The position numbers were made by a program, and so were the translations under genes. A DNA stretch of 37,989 bases, taken from IMG/VR virus record IMGVR_UViG_3300048549_000945, positions 1 through 37,989 of that record; one strand, written 5' to 3'. Below are positions 23,512 to 31,605 of the stretch, in pieces. The notes under the pieces were generated by a model. The model saw only the letters and a program-made list of their open reading frames with translations, was not told where the DNA came from and made no database searches. Positions within the stretch are counted from its first letter, which is position 1; every line of letters starts with the position of its first letter. The stretch is from a virus.

Positions 23512-24771
23512 TTAGTCTGATGATTTACAGAAGCTAACCGCGTGGCGAACCGCACAATCAACAGTTTGTAAAGCAACAATTCTAATTGTTCCTGATTTTG
23601 AGTTTGAGTAAGGATCAACTAAGATGTCCAAACCACCATACATACCTATTAATAGGTCTGCAAAGTTACCGAAGTAGTAATCACCGGCAGTAACTTGATT
23701 TGATTTAACAACATTATATCCGTTGACATTACCACCTGGCTCAACAATAAATTGAGCTGTGTTAGTAGCTTTTTCAACAGTTTTTAAGTTGCCATAATCA
23801 GCTGGTCTCATAATATAACTTAAAGAACCAAGTAGCGCATTATCATTTGCTACTGCAGATTCCATAGCTACAAGCTCAGCCCATGTTGGGACAGCTGCAG
23901 CAAAAGTTGTTGTGTTAATACCAGATGTGTTGGCAATACCAGTTGGTTGGCCTGAAGATCCTGAACCAGCTAATGCACCAAGGTCAATAGATGTTGCTAT
24001 TGATCTTGTTAAATCATCTCTAATTAGATTTTCAACATCTAATGATGATTGCATAAGCATAAGTCTTGAAGCTTCTGTATGAGCACCAACAGTTTTAGGG
24101 CTCATAGTAACTTGACCTACTGTGAATTCACTTTCAGCAGAATCTCCGCCTTCAGTTGCAATCCATCCTGGGCTTGAAGTACCAGTTTTCTTAGGTATGA
24201 CAACATCGCCTTTAAGTCCTTGTAGCATAGTCGCGCCAGCTCTCATGACTGATGATTCATTTCTAAGAACGTCAATGAAATCTTGACCTCTGAAGTCTTC
24301 AGCGATTAAAGCTGAATCATCTGAAGTGTTAATATCACGTTTCCAGTTTCCTAGAACTTCTGGTGGAAGCATAACACCTTGTGATGTTGTGCCATATCTT
24401 TTAGCAGCCTCAGCTGAACATTCGAATTCGAATGCGGCTTCTTCTTGCGCTCTACGATCAGTTGGATTAGCTAATGCATTAATAGCTTTTACCAAACTAA
24501 ATCTTTTTACTTCCTTAGGAGTCATTCCAATTTCAGGAGTCTCTAAAGGCTGATCGTTAGAAATATTTTCCAACAAAATGCCTCTAAATTCTTCAACAGA
24601 ATTACCTTCGGAAATAGCTTTATCTGCTAGATCTCTTCTGTTGTGTCTTGCAGCTAAATCTAAAATCTCTTTTGAGTTTCTTTTAAATTCTGCTTTTGCT
24701 TCTGCAACAGATTGAGCTCTAACTTCTTCAACGTTAATCTCTTGATTAACTTCGTTTTTTACTTCGCTCAT
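23512..24771 (-). CDS. Major capsid protein (internal start within fusion ORF)
   Basis: ATG at 24771 lies in frame inside the long ORF and is preceded by AAGGA seven bases upstream, an excellent ribosome site. It yields 419 residues: a charged helical N-terminal segment of about 100 residues, like the HK97 delta/scaffold domain (EVRAQSVAEAKAEFKRNSKE), then the HK97-fold shell. Recognisable pieces are GGDSAESEFTVGQVTMSPKT, RDDLTRSIATSIDLGALAGSG and MRPADYGNLKT. The N-terminal piece would be removed by the protease encoded upstream in the same frame. Confidence 0.85.
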   Translation of the reverse strand: MSEVKNEVNQEINVEEVRAQSVAEAKAEFKRNSKEILDLAARHNRRDLADKAISEGNSVEEFRGILLENISNDQPLETPEIGMTPKEVKRFSLVKAINALANPTDRRAQEEAAFEFECSAEAAKRYGTTSQGVMLPPEVLGNWKRDINTSDDSALIAEDFRGQDFIDVLRNESSVMRAGATMLQGLKGDVVIPKKTGTSSPGWIATEGGDSAESEFTVGQVTMSPKTVGAHTEASRLMLMQSSLDVENLIRDDLTRSIATSIDLGALAGSGSSGQPTGIANTSGINTTTFAAAVPTWAELVAMESAVANDNALLGSLSYIMRPADYGNLKTVEKATNTAQFIVEPGGNVNGYNVVKSNQVTAGDYYFGNFADLLIGMYGGLDILVDPYSNSKSGTIRIVALQTVDCAVRHAVSFCKSSD

Positions 24772-26013
24772 TTTTATTTCCTTAAATGATTTTGAACGTC
24801 CAACTCCAACAACTTTAGATTGATCAGCTGGTATAGATACTATGCTTGCTTCCATTGGAGTCCAACTAGCTCTATAATAGCCATCTTTGTCTTTGTCTTT
24901 GTTCAGTTTATTTACTCTATAACCAACAGAAATATTTTGTTTGATTCCGTCGGCTACATCCTGAAAAACTTCACGAGCTAGGTCAGATCTACCAAATCTA
25001 ACTACAGCAACTGTCCTTTTTGCTGTCTCATCAAGTTTATATTCTTCAACAACACCAATCTGCTTAGTCATATCATGATCAAGCAATAATGGTGCTCTAC
25101 CTGAAGACATAAATTCCATATCTATATCTTCAGCATTGTGAGACAAAATTTCCATCCCGAAATTTCTCTCAACTGGCTCTTCGGAGGACACTCCTATACG
25201 AACCCTTCTTTCTTCCTCATCAATTAGACCTTTTCTAAAATCATAAGTTCGATACTCTATTTCAGTATCAATTAATCTTTCTTCATCATCTTCTTGATTT
25301 ACATCCTCATGTTTTTCAAACTCAATAACTACAGAGCTATCGGTTTCAGAAACGCTAAGGATATGTCTATCTTCTTTTAACATAGTTTTCTCCTCAGTAT
25401 TTTCTACTGGATGTACTTCCAATTCATTTGAATTGAAATCGTTTAAACCCCTTATTGGGCTAATTTTGTTTAGAGTACTAAACTTATGACCAACTTGTGT
25501 ATCAGTAGGTTCACCACTTCTATAAACTCTTATTAATGCAGCAGGATCATCTGGAGTACCTGTAATAGAGAAATCTGTACCTGGTACATTAATTTTTCCA
25601 TCTCTTGCTACTTTTGTAATTTTACCTTTAGCTCTTCCACCCGGATTATCCCAGCTTACAAAATCTCCTACACTTAATGCGTTAGGCGCCGCTCTATCTT
25701 CTTCATTTTTCATTTTATTTACCAATTTTCTTGACCAACTATATCCTGCGTCTCCGCCCCATAATGCCCAAGCTATTCTTCCATTAGAAGGATAACCTTT
25801 TTCACCAGGACTAAAACCTTCGGCTTTTTTATCAACTTCATGTCTAGAAAAAAAACTAAACATTCTTTTAATAGTTTCATCTGAAAGATTTTCACCAGCC
25901 ACTATTTGCCTTGCTCTTACGGCACCAACTCTAGTACCACCTCTGCCAAATTCTTCACGCCAGTCTAAGCCCTTTTGAGCTTCTGACTTCATACCTGCAT
26001 TTGGTCTAGCCAT
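23512..26013 (-). CDS. Prohead protease-major capsid fusion polyprotein
   Basis: I choose ATG 26013, giving 833 residues starting MARPNAGMKSEAQKG and overlapping the portal stop by 8 nt; a GTG lies eight codons upstream. The N-terminal domain (LDWREEFGRGGTRVG, MFSFFSRHE, IAWALWGGD) occurs in other phage capsid-protease genes. It is followed by a Tudor-like barrel (LSVGDFVSWDNPGGRAKGKI). Next comes an HK97-type U35 protease with LLLDHD (His near 313), NISVGYR (Ser near 362) and MEASIVSIPAD. The major capsid protein follows from residue 415. No stop separates protease and capsid, but in-frame starts at 25383 and 24771 have strong ribosome sites. Confidence 0.8.
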   Translation of the reverse strand: MARPNAGMKSEAQKGLDWREEFGRGGTRVGAVRARQIVAGENLSDETIKRMFSFFSRHEVDKKAEGFSPGEKGYPSNGRIAWALWGGDAGYSWSRKLVNKMKNEEDRAAPNALSVGDFVSWDNPGGRAKGKITKVARDGKINVPGTDFSITGTPDDPAALIRVYRSGEPTDTQVGHKFSTLNKISPIRGLNDFNSNELEVHPVENTEEKTMLKEDRHILSVSETDSSVVIEFEKHEDVNQEDDEERLIDTEIEYRTYDFRKGLIDEEERRVRIGVSSEEPVERNFGMEILSHNAEDIDMEFMSSGRAPLLLDHDMTKQIGVVEEYKLDETAKRTVAVVRFGRSDLAREVFQDVADGIKQNISVGYRVNKLNKDKDKDGYYRASWTPMEASIVSIPADQSKVVGVGRSKSFKEIKMSEVKNEVNQEINVEEVRAQSVAEAKAEFKRNSKEILDLAARHNRRDLADKAISEGNSVEEFRGILLENISNDQPLETPEIGMTPKEVKRFSLVKAINALANPTDRRAQEEAAFEFECSAEAAKRYGTTSQGVMLPPEVLGNWKRDINTSDDSALIAEDFRGQDFIDVLRNESSVMRAGATMLQGLKGDVVIPKKTGTSSPGWIATEGGDSAESEFTVGQVTMSPKTVGAHTEASRLMLMQSSLDVENLIRDDLTRSIATSIDLGALAGSGSSGQPTGIANTSGINTTTFAAAVPTWAELVAMESAVANDNALLGSLSYIMRPADYGNLKTVEKATNTAQFIVEPGGNVNGYNVVKSNQVTAGDYYFGNFADLLIGMYGGLDILVDPYSNSKSGTIRIVALQTVDCAVRHAVSFCKSSD
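25383..25395 (-). promoter_or_regulatory. Internal ribosome site and start for the protease segment
   Basis: GAGGAG (25395-25390) precedes an in-frame ATG at 25383 by six bases. Translation here would begin at MLKEDRHILSVSE, residue 211 of the fusion, just before the protease domain and without the N-terminal WGGD and Tudor-like domains. This suggests a second nested product. Confidence 0.6.
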
Positions 26014-27496
26014 CTTCTTCTTCGTTTTGACCGCCACTTATAGTAGCTTCTACAGGTAATTTTGAACCAAATGGTTGGAATGCAGTTTTAATACCGTATT
26101 GCTCAGCAAGTTTTGACTCTCTTTCATGTTGTTCAAATAACTCTTCTGGATCTCTACCATATGCTGCTGATATATCTGCATATGTTGTTATACCTGCACT
26201 TAAACCCGCTACATTAGCTTGTTGCTCTTTAAGTGGATCAATCCAAGACCAAGATCTAGGTATAAATGTTATAGAATTATAAAATTTATCAAACTTACTA
26301 ATAGGCAAACTTATCATACCACTTGCAATAGACATATCAAACCACTTATGAAAGATAGGTTTCATAAAATGCTCTATTACAAATTGTTGGTATATTTGAA
26401 ACATTGCTCTATCTTCTAATGCACCATGTCTTATTGAACTGTAATTAATACTTGTTAAATCATTTGTTAAAGCATGGTAAGAAATATTTAAACCAGATGC
26501 AATACTTCTTAAAACTTGTGTTGTAAAGTTTTCGAATGCAGAGTTTGGATGATTTGGATCAAAAGCCTTAAAATCCATTCCAGCAGGAAGCTGCTCGAAA
26601 GTACCTGCACTTGCATTCATTATAGGAGAGAATTCATTCATATAATCTTCACCAACATAACCATCTCCATCTGGCGATGTAAAAAAGCCCATTTTGGATG
26701 CTGACACTCGAGCTGCAACAATCTCTGCTTCTAAATAACCATTAAGCATTTTCAAATTAGGCATAGCAGGAGCTATCATAGTAACTCCTCTTCTTTGTTC
26801 TGGCCTTGTTGGTATATATGCGTGTATAATTTCGCTAGCAGGAATTCTTATATATTTATTTTCGTTATAATAAGCTTGATCATAAGGATGTTCTTTATAA
26901 AGATGATAAGCAATAGCTTTATCATTTTTATCATACTCGATTCCCATTTTAATTTTGTTACCAGTCTTAGGATTTGTATCGTTTAATTTTTCATCTAAAT
27001 GATCTGCTTCTAAAAACTGTAAAGCATAACCAAAAGGATTTGAGTTTGTTTTAATATGCCTTACTAAAACCTCACCATCTCTAGCTAAAGCTTCAATAAA
27101 CATTTTTTGGCAATCTAAAAATGAAAACCTACCATTTAAAGTACAGTTTCCTTTTTGTGACCATTGCTTAAATGCTAATTCAATTTTTTGATTAGCAAGC
27201 ATATCTAAAGAACCGTCGTCATTTCTTGCTTTTGAACTAATTTTAATTCCATGGTGTCCAACAACATTAGAAATCATTAAGTTTAAATATCTATTAACAT
27301 ATGGATCGTTTCTAGCTAAGTCTCTAGCCCTATCTCTTAATATTCTTAAATTGTTTTTTATTTCTGCATCTGCAGATGTGGATGTTGTGTAAAAGTCAGA
27401 AAATAATCTGCCTCCACTTGCAGCAGTATATCCTCTCCTTTTTAGTGATTGTGATTTCTTTGGACTTCTATTAAAAAGATTGTTATACCATGCCAT
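26006..27496 (-). CDS. Portal protein, lambda gpB family
   Basis: The 496-residue portal forms the dodecameric ring through which DNA is packaged and ejected. Family features include the basic start (NNLFNRSPKKSQSLKRRGYT), RARDLARNDPYVNRYLNLM, VVGHHGIKI, the LEADHLD segment and HAYIPTRPEQRRGVT. These are characteristic of the lambda-type portal family. It follows the gpW-like gene by one base and overlaps the protease-capsid gene by 8 nt. The length is normal for the family. Confidence 0.9.
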   Translation of the reverse strand: MAWYNNLFNRSPKKSQSLKRRGYTAASGGRLFSDFYTTSTSADAEIKNNLRILRDRARDLARNDPYVNRYLNLMISNVVGHHGIKISSKARNDDGSLDMLANQKIELAFKQWSQKGNCTLNGRFSFLDCQKMFIEALARDGEVLVRHIKTNSNPFGYALQFLEADHLDEKLNDTNPKTGNKIKMGIEYDKNDKAIAYHLYKEHPYDQAYYNENKYIRIPASEIIHAYIPTRPEQRRGVTMIAPAMPNLKMLNGYLEAEIVAARVSASKMGFFTSPDGDGYVGEDYMNEFSPIMNASAGTFEQLPAGMDFKAFDPNHPNSAFENFTTQVLRSIASGLNISYHALTNDLTSINYSSIRHGALEDRAMFQIYQQFVIEHFMKPIFHKWFDMSIASGMISLPISKFDKFYNSITFIPRSWSWIDPLKEQQANVAGLSAGITTYADISAAYGRDPEELFEQHERESKLAEQYGIKTAFQPFGSKLPVEATISGGQNEEEDG

Positions 27497-27497
27497 A

Positions 27498-28124
27498 TTA
27501 TTTTAAATCTGTTATGTTATCGTAATAAGTTTTTGTTCCAAAACTTACAAGTATTTCGTTTCCTGAAGGTTTTTTATTTCTAACTCTATCTCTTTTAACC
27601 TCTCTTAGATACTCTGCATTATACCTATCTCTAAATTCTAATAACTCATCTATAGTCATTCTAGATAAAGATCTTCCTGCTATTGACATTGAAGATTGAT
27701 CCATGGAAGCTCTATTTTCAATAACAGCCTCAATAGCATCTAGTACTTTTTTTGCATGACTTCTTAAATCAGCTGTAGATGTAGCAAGGTTTTCTACTAA
27801 CTTTGCTCTTCCAAAATCAACTCTTACTCTTTCGCTATCAGAGGTTCTTGTAATATAAGCATCCCATTTATATTCGCTTACAGAATAGTTTGCGGTGACA
27901 GAAGAATCAATCTCTATAAAATAATTATCGTTTGATTCTGTTGCTGTAATAGTAAATGAATTACCGCTGCCACCAGAATCATGGCAAAATTGATATGTTA
28001 GTGAATATAAAGATGGGTCGTATGTGTTTGCAAGATCATCTCTTCTCCAGGCCCATCTATCGCCGACAACTAATGTTTCTGGCTCCTGTTCTGGATAATT
28101 TGATCTATCGAATTTATTGTTCAT
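27498..28124 (-). CDS. Head completion/connector protein with gpW-like C-terminal domain
   Basis: The C-terminal part (about 120-205) resembles gpW-type connectors: SHAKKVLDAIEAVIENRAS, IAGRSLSRMTIDELLEFRD and RYNAEYLREVKRDR. It sits directly before the portal, where lambda has W. The N-terminal 115 residues are an added beta-rich domain (WAWRRDDLANTYDPSLYSLTY, GNSFTITATES), making it three times the length of gpW. The extra domain may bind the portal clip or decorate the neck. The boundary with the island upstream is a 69-nt AT-rich gap. Confidence 0.65.
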   Translation of the reverse strand: MNNKFDRSNYPEQEPETLVVGDRWAWRRDDLANTYDPSLYSLTYQFCHDSGGSGNSFTITATESNDNYFIEIDSSVTANYSVSEYKWDAYITRTSDSERVRVDFGRAKLVENLATSTADLRSHAKKVLDAIEAVIENRASMDQSSMSIAGRSLSRMTIDELLEFRDRYNAEYLREVKRDRVRNKKPSGNEILVSFGTKTYYDNITDLK

Positions 28125-28169
28125 AAATTAAATAAAGTTTTTTTTAATTTTAAAACTATTTTTAACTTA

Positions 28170-28199
28170 TTTATACAACAATTCTTATATTAATTACAA
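28170..28199 (-). promoter_or_regulatory. Possible weak promoter before the head genes
   Basis: The minus strand reads TTGTAA (28199-28194), an 18-nt spacer, then TATAAA (28175-28170) in the AT-rich gap between the island and the gpW-like gene. The match is moderate, and AT-rich sequence gives such matches by chance. Confidence 0.25.
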
Positions 28200-29333
28200 A
28201 TTACCATCAATTAATTTTTGGTAGTCTTTAACGCTTAAATTGTTATTTTCTAATATTTTGTTATCACTGGGGTGATAATTTAAGTTATTAAAAGAATCTA
28301 TTAAACCTAACTCTAGCATTTTTTTCTGTCTACCCATTGGATGATTTTTAATTTTACAACTAGACCATATAGCATCTCTGTCTAAATGATCATAATGAAT
28401 ACCTGGCTTTATATAGTTTTCTACCCATCTTATAAAGTCACAGCATACATCTTCGGCATTATATGGTAGTGAATTGAGATCTTCATATATTTTTATCATA
28501 ATATTGTCTAAATGATCTGCTTTTTTAACATTTTTAGGTTTTTCTGCTAAATAACTTATGCACTCAACAGCATTTGTTCCATAGTAGAATAAAGAGCTTC
28601 TATTTATATATTCAGGAAACCAATCTGCAATATCTGCTAAAAAAGCTGCATATTGGAACCTAAAAGCGTTAAAACCGCGACTTTTGTTCCAATTAAACAT
28701 AAATTCGCCTATTTCTCTAAAATCTCTACGCTCTTTTGTAATAAAATCACATAAATCATATATGAGAATATCAGCATATTCGCATAAGTAATAGTCACCT
28801 GATCTTTTATAACTACTATTTATAGGCTTTTTAGGAAATTGTGGAAACTGGTAACCTACTGAAGTATAGAAAGGTTTATCGTAATTTTTGATTTTTTGCT
28901 TTATATCTTCTATGTTTTCACAAGTGTTTAGGTTAAATAAGATAGTATTATGATAACCAGATGGTATTTTTGCATAATTTATAGCACTTCCTGTTATTCT
29001 GTGAACTAAAAATATGTATAACCATGTTTCTAGACTTAATTTTTTGCCTGACCATTGAGAAATAGCAAATTTACGCTCATCTGAGGCCATATTTGCTTTT
29101 ATTTTTCTTATATATGGATGTTTATCACTAGTATTGTAAAAAATATCATTAATTATTTGTGAAAAACCAGCATATTTACGTTCTACAACATCATAAAGTT
29201 GTACATTTTGCATAAGATCGTCACTTATATTAACGTCAGCATGTTCCCTAATGCCTAAATTACAATTAATTTGTTGTATCGATGCTAAATCATAGTATCG
29301 TTTAAATTCTTCATAATATTCTGTTATTTGCAT
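28194..29333 (-). CDS. aGPT-Pplase-like protein, putative DNA base hypermodification enzyme
   Basis: From ATG 29333 (10-nt overlap with the PLP gene) it has 379 residues. It resembles, by pattern, the alpha-glutamyl/putrescinyl-thymine pyrophosphorylase family, helical DNA-glycosylase-like proteins that replace an activated hydroxymethyl group on a base in phage DNA. The matching segments are LETWLYIFLVHRITGSAIN, the central GFNAFRFQYAAFLADIADW followed by YYGTNAVECISYL, and a C-terminal DVCCDFIRWVENY helix. The C-terminal segment KNHPMGRQKKM is basic. The assignment is from remembered family patterns and could be wrong at the clade level. The context of a dCMP hydroxymethylase strongly favours a modification role. 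Confidence 0.5.
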   Translation of the reverse strand: MQITEYYEEFKRYYDLASIQQINCNLGIREHADVNISDDLMQNVQLYDVVERKYAGFSQIINDIFYNTSDKHPYIRKIKANMASDERKFAISQWSGKKLSLETWLYIFLVHRITGSAINYAKIPSGYHNTILFNLNTCENIEDIKQKIKNYDKPFYTSVGYQFPQFPKKPINSSYKRSGDYYLCEYADILIYDLCDFITKERRDFREIGEFMFNWNKSRGFNAFRFQYAAFLADIADWFPEYINRSSLFYYGTNAVECISYLAEKPKNVKKADHLDNIMIKIYEDLNSLPYNAEDVCCDFIRWVENYIKPGIHYDHLDRDAIWSSCKIKNHPMGRQKKMLELGLIDSFNNLNYHPSDNKILENNNLSVKDYQKLIDGNL

Positions 29334-30196
29334 GGCCAATCCCTATAACTATCAATTTTGTCGTAAATTGTTTTATCTTTCAATGTAGGTTCTTTGCCAA
29401 CATTCCAAAATAATATGTTTTTATTAGTATTCTTAGGTATATAGCGCCAAACTTTAGCATCATAAGTTCCAATGCTAGGAAATGGTGGCATTTCTTCTTG
29501 TTTTACAGGTTTTGTAAATGCTTCTGGTGCAGATATAACTTTTGCTCTTCCAAGTTCACCTTCTTTCATGTTTCTTGATACCGCAATAGCATAAAACTTA
29601 GCATTAGGCCAAGCTATTTGTAGAGATCTACTTAAAACTCCTGTTGATATTGCGGTCCAAACTTCATCAGGTTCAGGTATTTGTGATGCTACTTTTACTA
29701 AAGCTGATGTAACAAGCAAATGTTTTAAACCTAGTGGAATAAAAAAAGCATCATTTTGATCTGCCCAAATCTTTGCAATTCTATTTAAGTTAGGCATTGC
29801 AGCAATTCTGTGGAATTCATAATCACAACCTTGCTCAATGCAACAAGCTTGATGATAACTTATCCGCTTGCTACTAGGCATAAAAAATCTAACTTTCTTA
29901 TTATGTCTTTTTGCAACTTCAAGAATACTTACACCAGCCAAACCAGTTCTAGGTACAACATAAGCAATAGTATCTTGCTTTATTTTGCTCATTAACAAAT
30001 CTGCTCCTCTTACTTTTGTTCCTGTTGTTAGATCATCTCTTATTACGTTAACTCCTTCAAAGTTTTCTATGACTGGTTTAGGATTTGGATCTTGCCAATT
30101 TCTAGATAACCAAAGGTGTATTCTTTTTGCTTTTTCGTAAGAGTAACCTAAAGTATCTTTGTTAATATTATCAATTACGTGGTTATCATGACTCAT
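29324..30196 (-). CDS. PLP-dependent enzyme, fold type II
   Basis: The 290-residue protein has VIRDDLTTGTKVRGADLL, where Lys61 is the expected Schiff-base lysine of the ACC deaminase/D-cysteine desulfhydrase/threonine synthase superfamily. RTGLAGVSILEVAKRHNK, then VRFFMPSSK, matches the substrate and phosphate segments. WTAISTGVLSRSL stands at the usual Gly-rich phosphate loop. It overlaps both neighbours (11 and 10 nt). It might add, eliminate or decarboxylate an amino-acid-derived group on a modified base, or make a small-molecule donor. The substrate cannot be read from the sequence. Confidence 0.7.
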   Translation of the reverse strand: MSHDNHVIDNINKDTLGYSYEKAKRIHLWLSRNWQDPNPKPVIENFEGVNVIRDDLTTGTKVRGADLLMSKIKQDTIAYVVPRTGLAGVSILEVAKRHNKKVRFFMPSSKRISYHQACCIEQGCDYEFHRIAAMPNLNRIAKIWADQNDAFFIPLGLKHLLVTSALVKVASQIPEPDEVWTAISTGVLSRSLQIAWPNAKFYAIAVSRNMKEGELGRAKVISAPEAFTKPVKQEEMPPFPSIGTYDAKVWRYIPKNTNKNILFWNVGKEPTLKDKTIYDKIDSYRDWPCK

Positions 30197-31181
30197 CTAA
30201 TATGTCTCCCCATTGATTTCTTCTGTAATACATAGGAGCAATATGAACACTAGAGTTTTGTTCCATAATTTGCTTAGCATATAATTCTGGATCCATTTCA
30301 TACCAATACTCAGGCGGTTGCACTACGTATTCGTAATTATGTTTCAAATACTCAATCCATCTTTTTGTTAAAATATATCTTTGCTCTCTTGATCCAAAAA
30401 AAGGTGCATCGTTGTAATATCCTGTTTTTGGAATACGTCTTTGTTCGTATTCTACAGGAACAGGAGTAGCTATTTCAACATCTATATTAAATTTATCTGA
30501 TATTTGATGGGCTTTATTAATATATTCGTTAAGCATAGAGTTTATATCATAATTATGTCTTAATATATGATGTCTAATATCTACAGAACCAAAGCATAAC
30601 GTTATTCTTTCTATCTTATCGGTTATTTCTATACTATCCATAAAACTATCAAAATCATACTTAAGTGCTCCATGTAATGTTTTGCCATCCATTCTTAAAA
30701 TCATGTCTTTTTTCTTAGCAAAAGCAATTGAATGAGAGTCGCCTATTGTTATACCTTCGTGGTGATTTAAATCACTATGTTTATATGATGTAATTTTTTT
30801 ACACATAAGCGATATTTTGTTACACCAATCTTGGGTAATAAATTCACATGTACTAGAATTACCTATCCTTTTTATAAACATTTCTCCAAAATCTGGCATA
30901 TCGTGATCTAAAGATATTATTTTTGTACCTTGATCTATACACATCAACAATATATTAAATTTCTTATAAATCTCATTATTTAGACCGCCAAAAAGATTTA
31001 ACGATCCATTAAAGTTGACTCCATGATCTATATAAATAATATTAGCATCTAATAATTCAGCATCGCACTTATGATTGATAGTTGCATCTAGTAGATTCCT
31101 CCAATGACTAGCCCAACCATATACGTGTGATTTTTTACTAACAGGAATATTAGCAAGTGGATTAGTGATATACCTGTTCAT
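30186..31181 (-). CDS. SGNH-hydrolase-like protein with N-terminal extension
   Basis: The 331-residue protein has ITIGDSHSIAF (Ser149 in a GDSH block) and LCFGSVDIRHHILRH (about 196-210). The latter matches the GxxDxRxH block of SGNH-like proteins found in surface-polysaccharide clusters. A late VHIAP (His313) is a candidate catalytic His. The first 130 residues look like a separate alpha/beta domain (ANIIYIDHGVNFNGSLNLFGG). A strong ribosome site (GGAGGAG) precedes ATG 31181. SGNH enzymes are esterases, deacylases or acyl-transfer enzymes. In this island it may act on a modified nucleotide or its donor. Confidence 0.55.
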   Translation of the reverse strand: MNRYITNPLANIPVSKKSHVYGWASHWRNLLDATINHKCDAELLDANIIYIDHGVNFNGSLNLFGGLNNEIYKKFNILLMCIDQGTKIISLDHDMPDFGEMFIKRIGNSSTCEFITQDWCNKISLMCKKITSYKHSDLNHHEGITIGDSHSIAFAKKKDMILRMDGKTLHGALKYDFDSFMDSIEITDKIERITLCFGSVDIRHHILRHNYDINSMLNEYINKAHQISDKFNIDVEIATPVPVEYEQRRIPKTGYYNDAPFFGSREQRYILTKRWIEYLKHNYEYVVQPPEYWYEMDPELYAKQIMEQNSSVHIAPMYYRRNQWGDILDES

Positions 31182-31605
31182 AATTAACTCCTCCTTTTTT
31201 TAATATATCTTTTGTTAAAGCAAAACTATTTATCCATCTTAATTCTGATTCAGGATTGCAAGATGCGTAAACTTCTTTTATTCCAACTTGTACAATACCT
31301 TTTGCACATTCGTGGCATACTCCTAAACCATATACATATAATTTTGCACCCTCTAGTGATAAACCATTATGAGTAGCATGGTAGATACAATTCATTTCTG
31401 CATGAACAACGTATTTATATTTTGTATCTCTATTTTCATATTTTTCAATACTATCGTCAAACCTCCTTGGGAAGCCGTTATAGCCTTGGGAGATAACTTG
31501 GCCTTTATCACCTATTGCTACAGCTCCGACTTTTGTAGACGGATCTTTGCTCCAAGATGATATTGCCTTTGCTAAAGACATATAACGACGATCCCAATTA
31601 TTCAC
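31162..31605 (-). CDS. Deoxycytidylate (dCMP) deaminase
   Basis: I choose GTG 31605, overlapping the hydroxymethylase stop by 8 nt; it gives MNNWDRRYMSLAKAISSWS, the normal start of the family, and 147 residues. Zinc ligands are His68 with catalytic Glu70 (VVHAEMN) and Cys97/Cys100 (VCHEC). SKDPSTKVGAVAI is the conserved N-terminal helix and strand. The enzyme converts dCMP to dUMP, feeding dTMP synthesis and controlling the dCMP pool. Pairing with a dCMP hydroxymethylase is as in T4, where both act on the cytosine pool. Confidence 0.9.
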   Translation of the reverse strand: MNNWDRRYMSLAKAISSWSKDPSTKVGAVAIGDKGQVISQGYNGFPRRFDDSIEKYENRDTKYKYVVHAEMNCIYHATHNGLSLEGAKLYVYGLGVCHECAKGIVQVGIKEVYASCNPESELRWINSFALTKDILKKGGVNYEQVYH

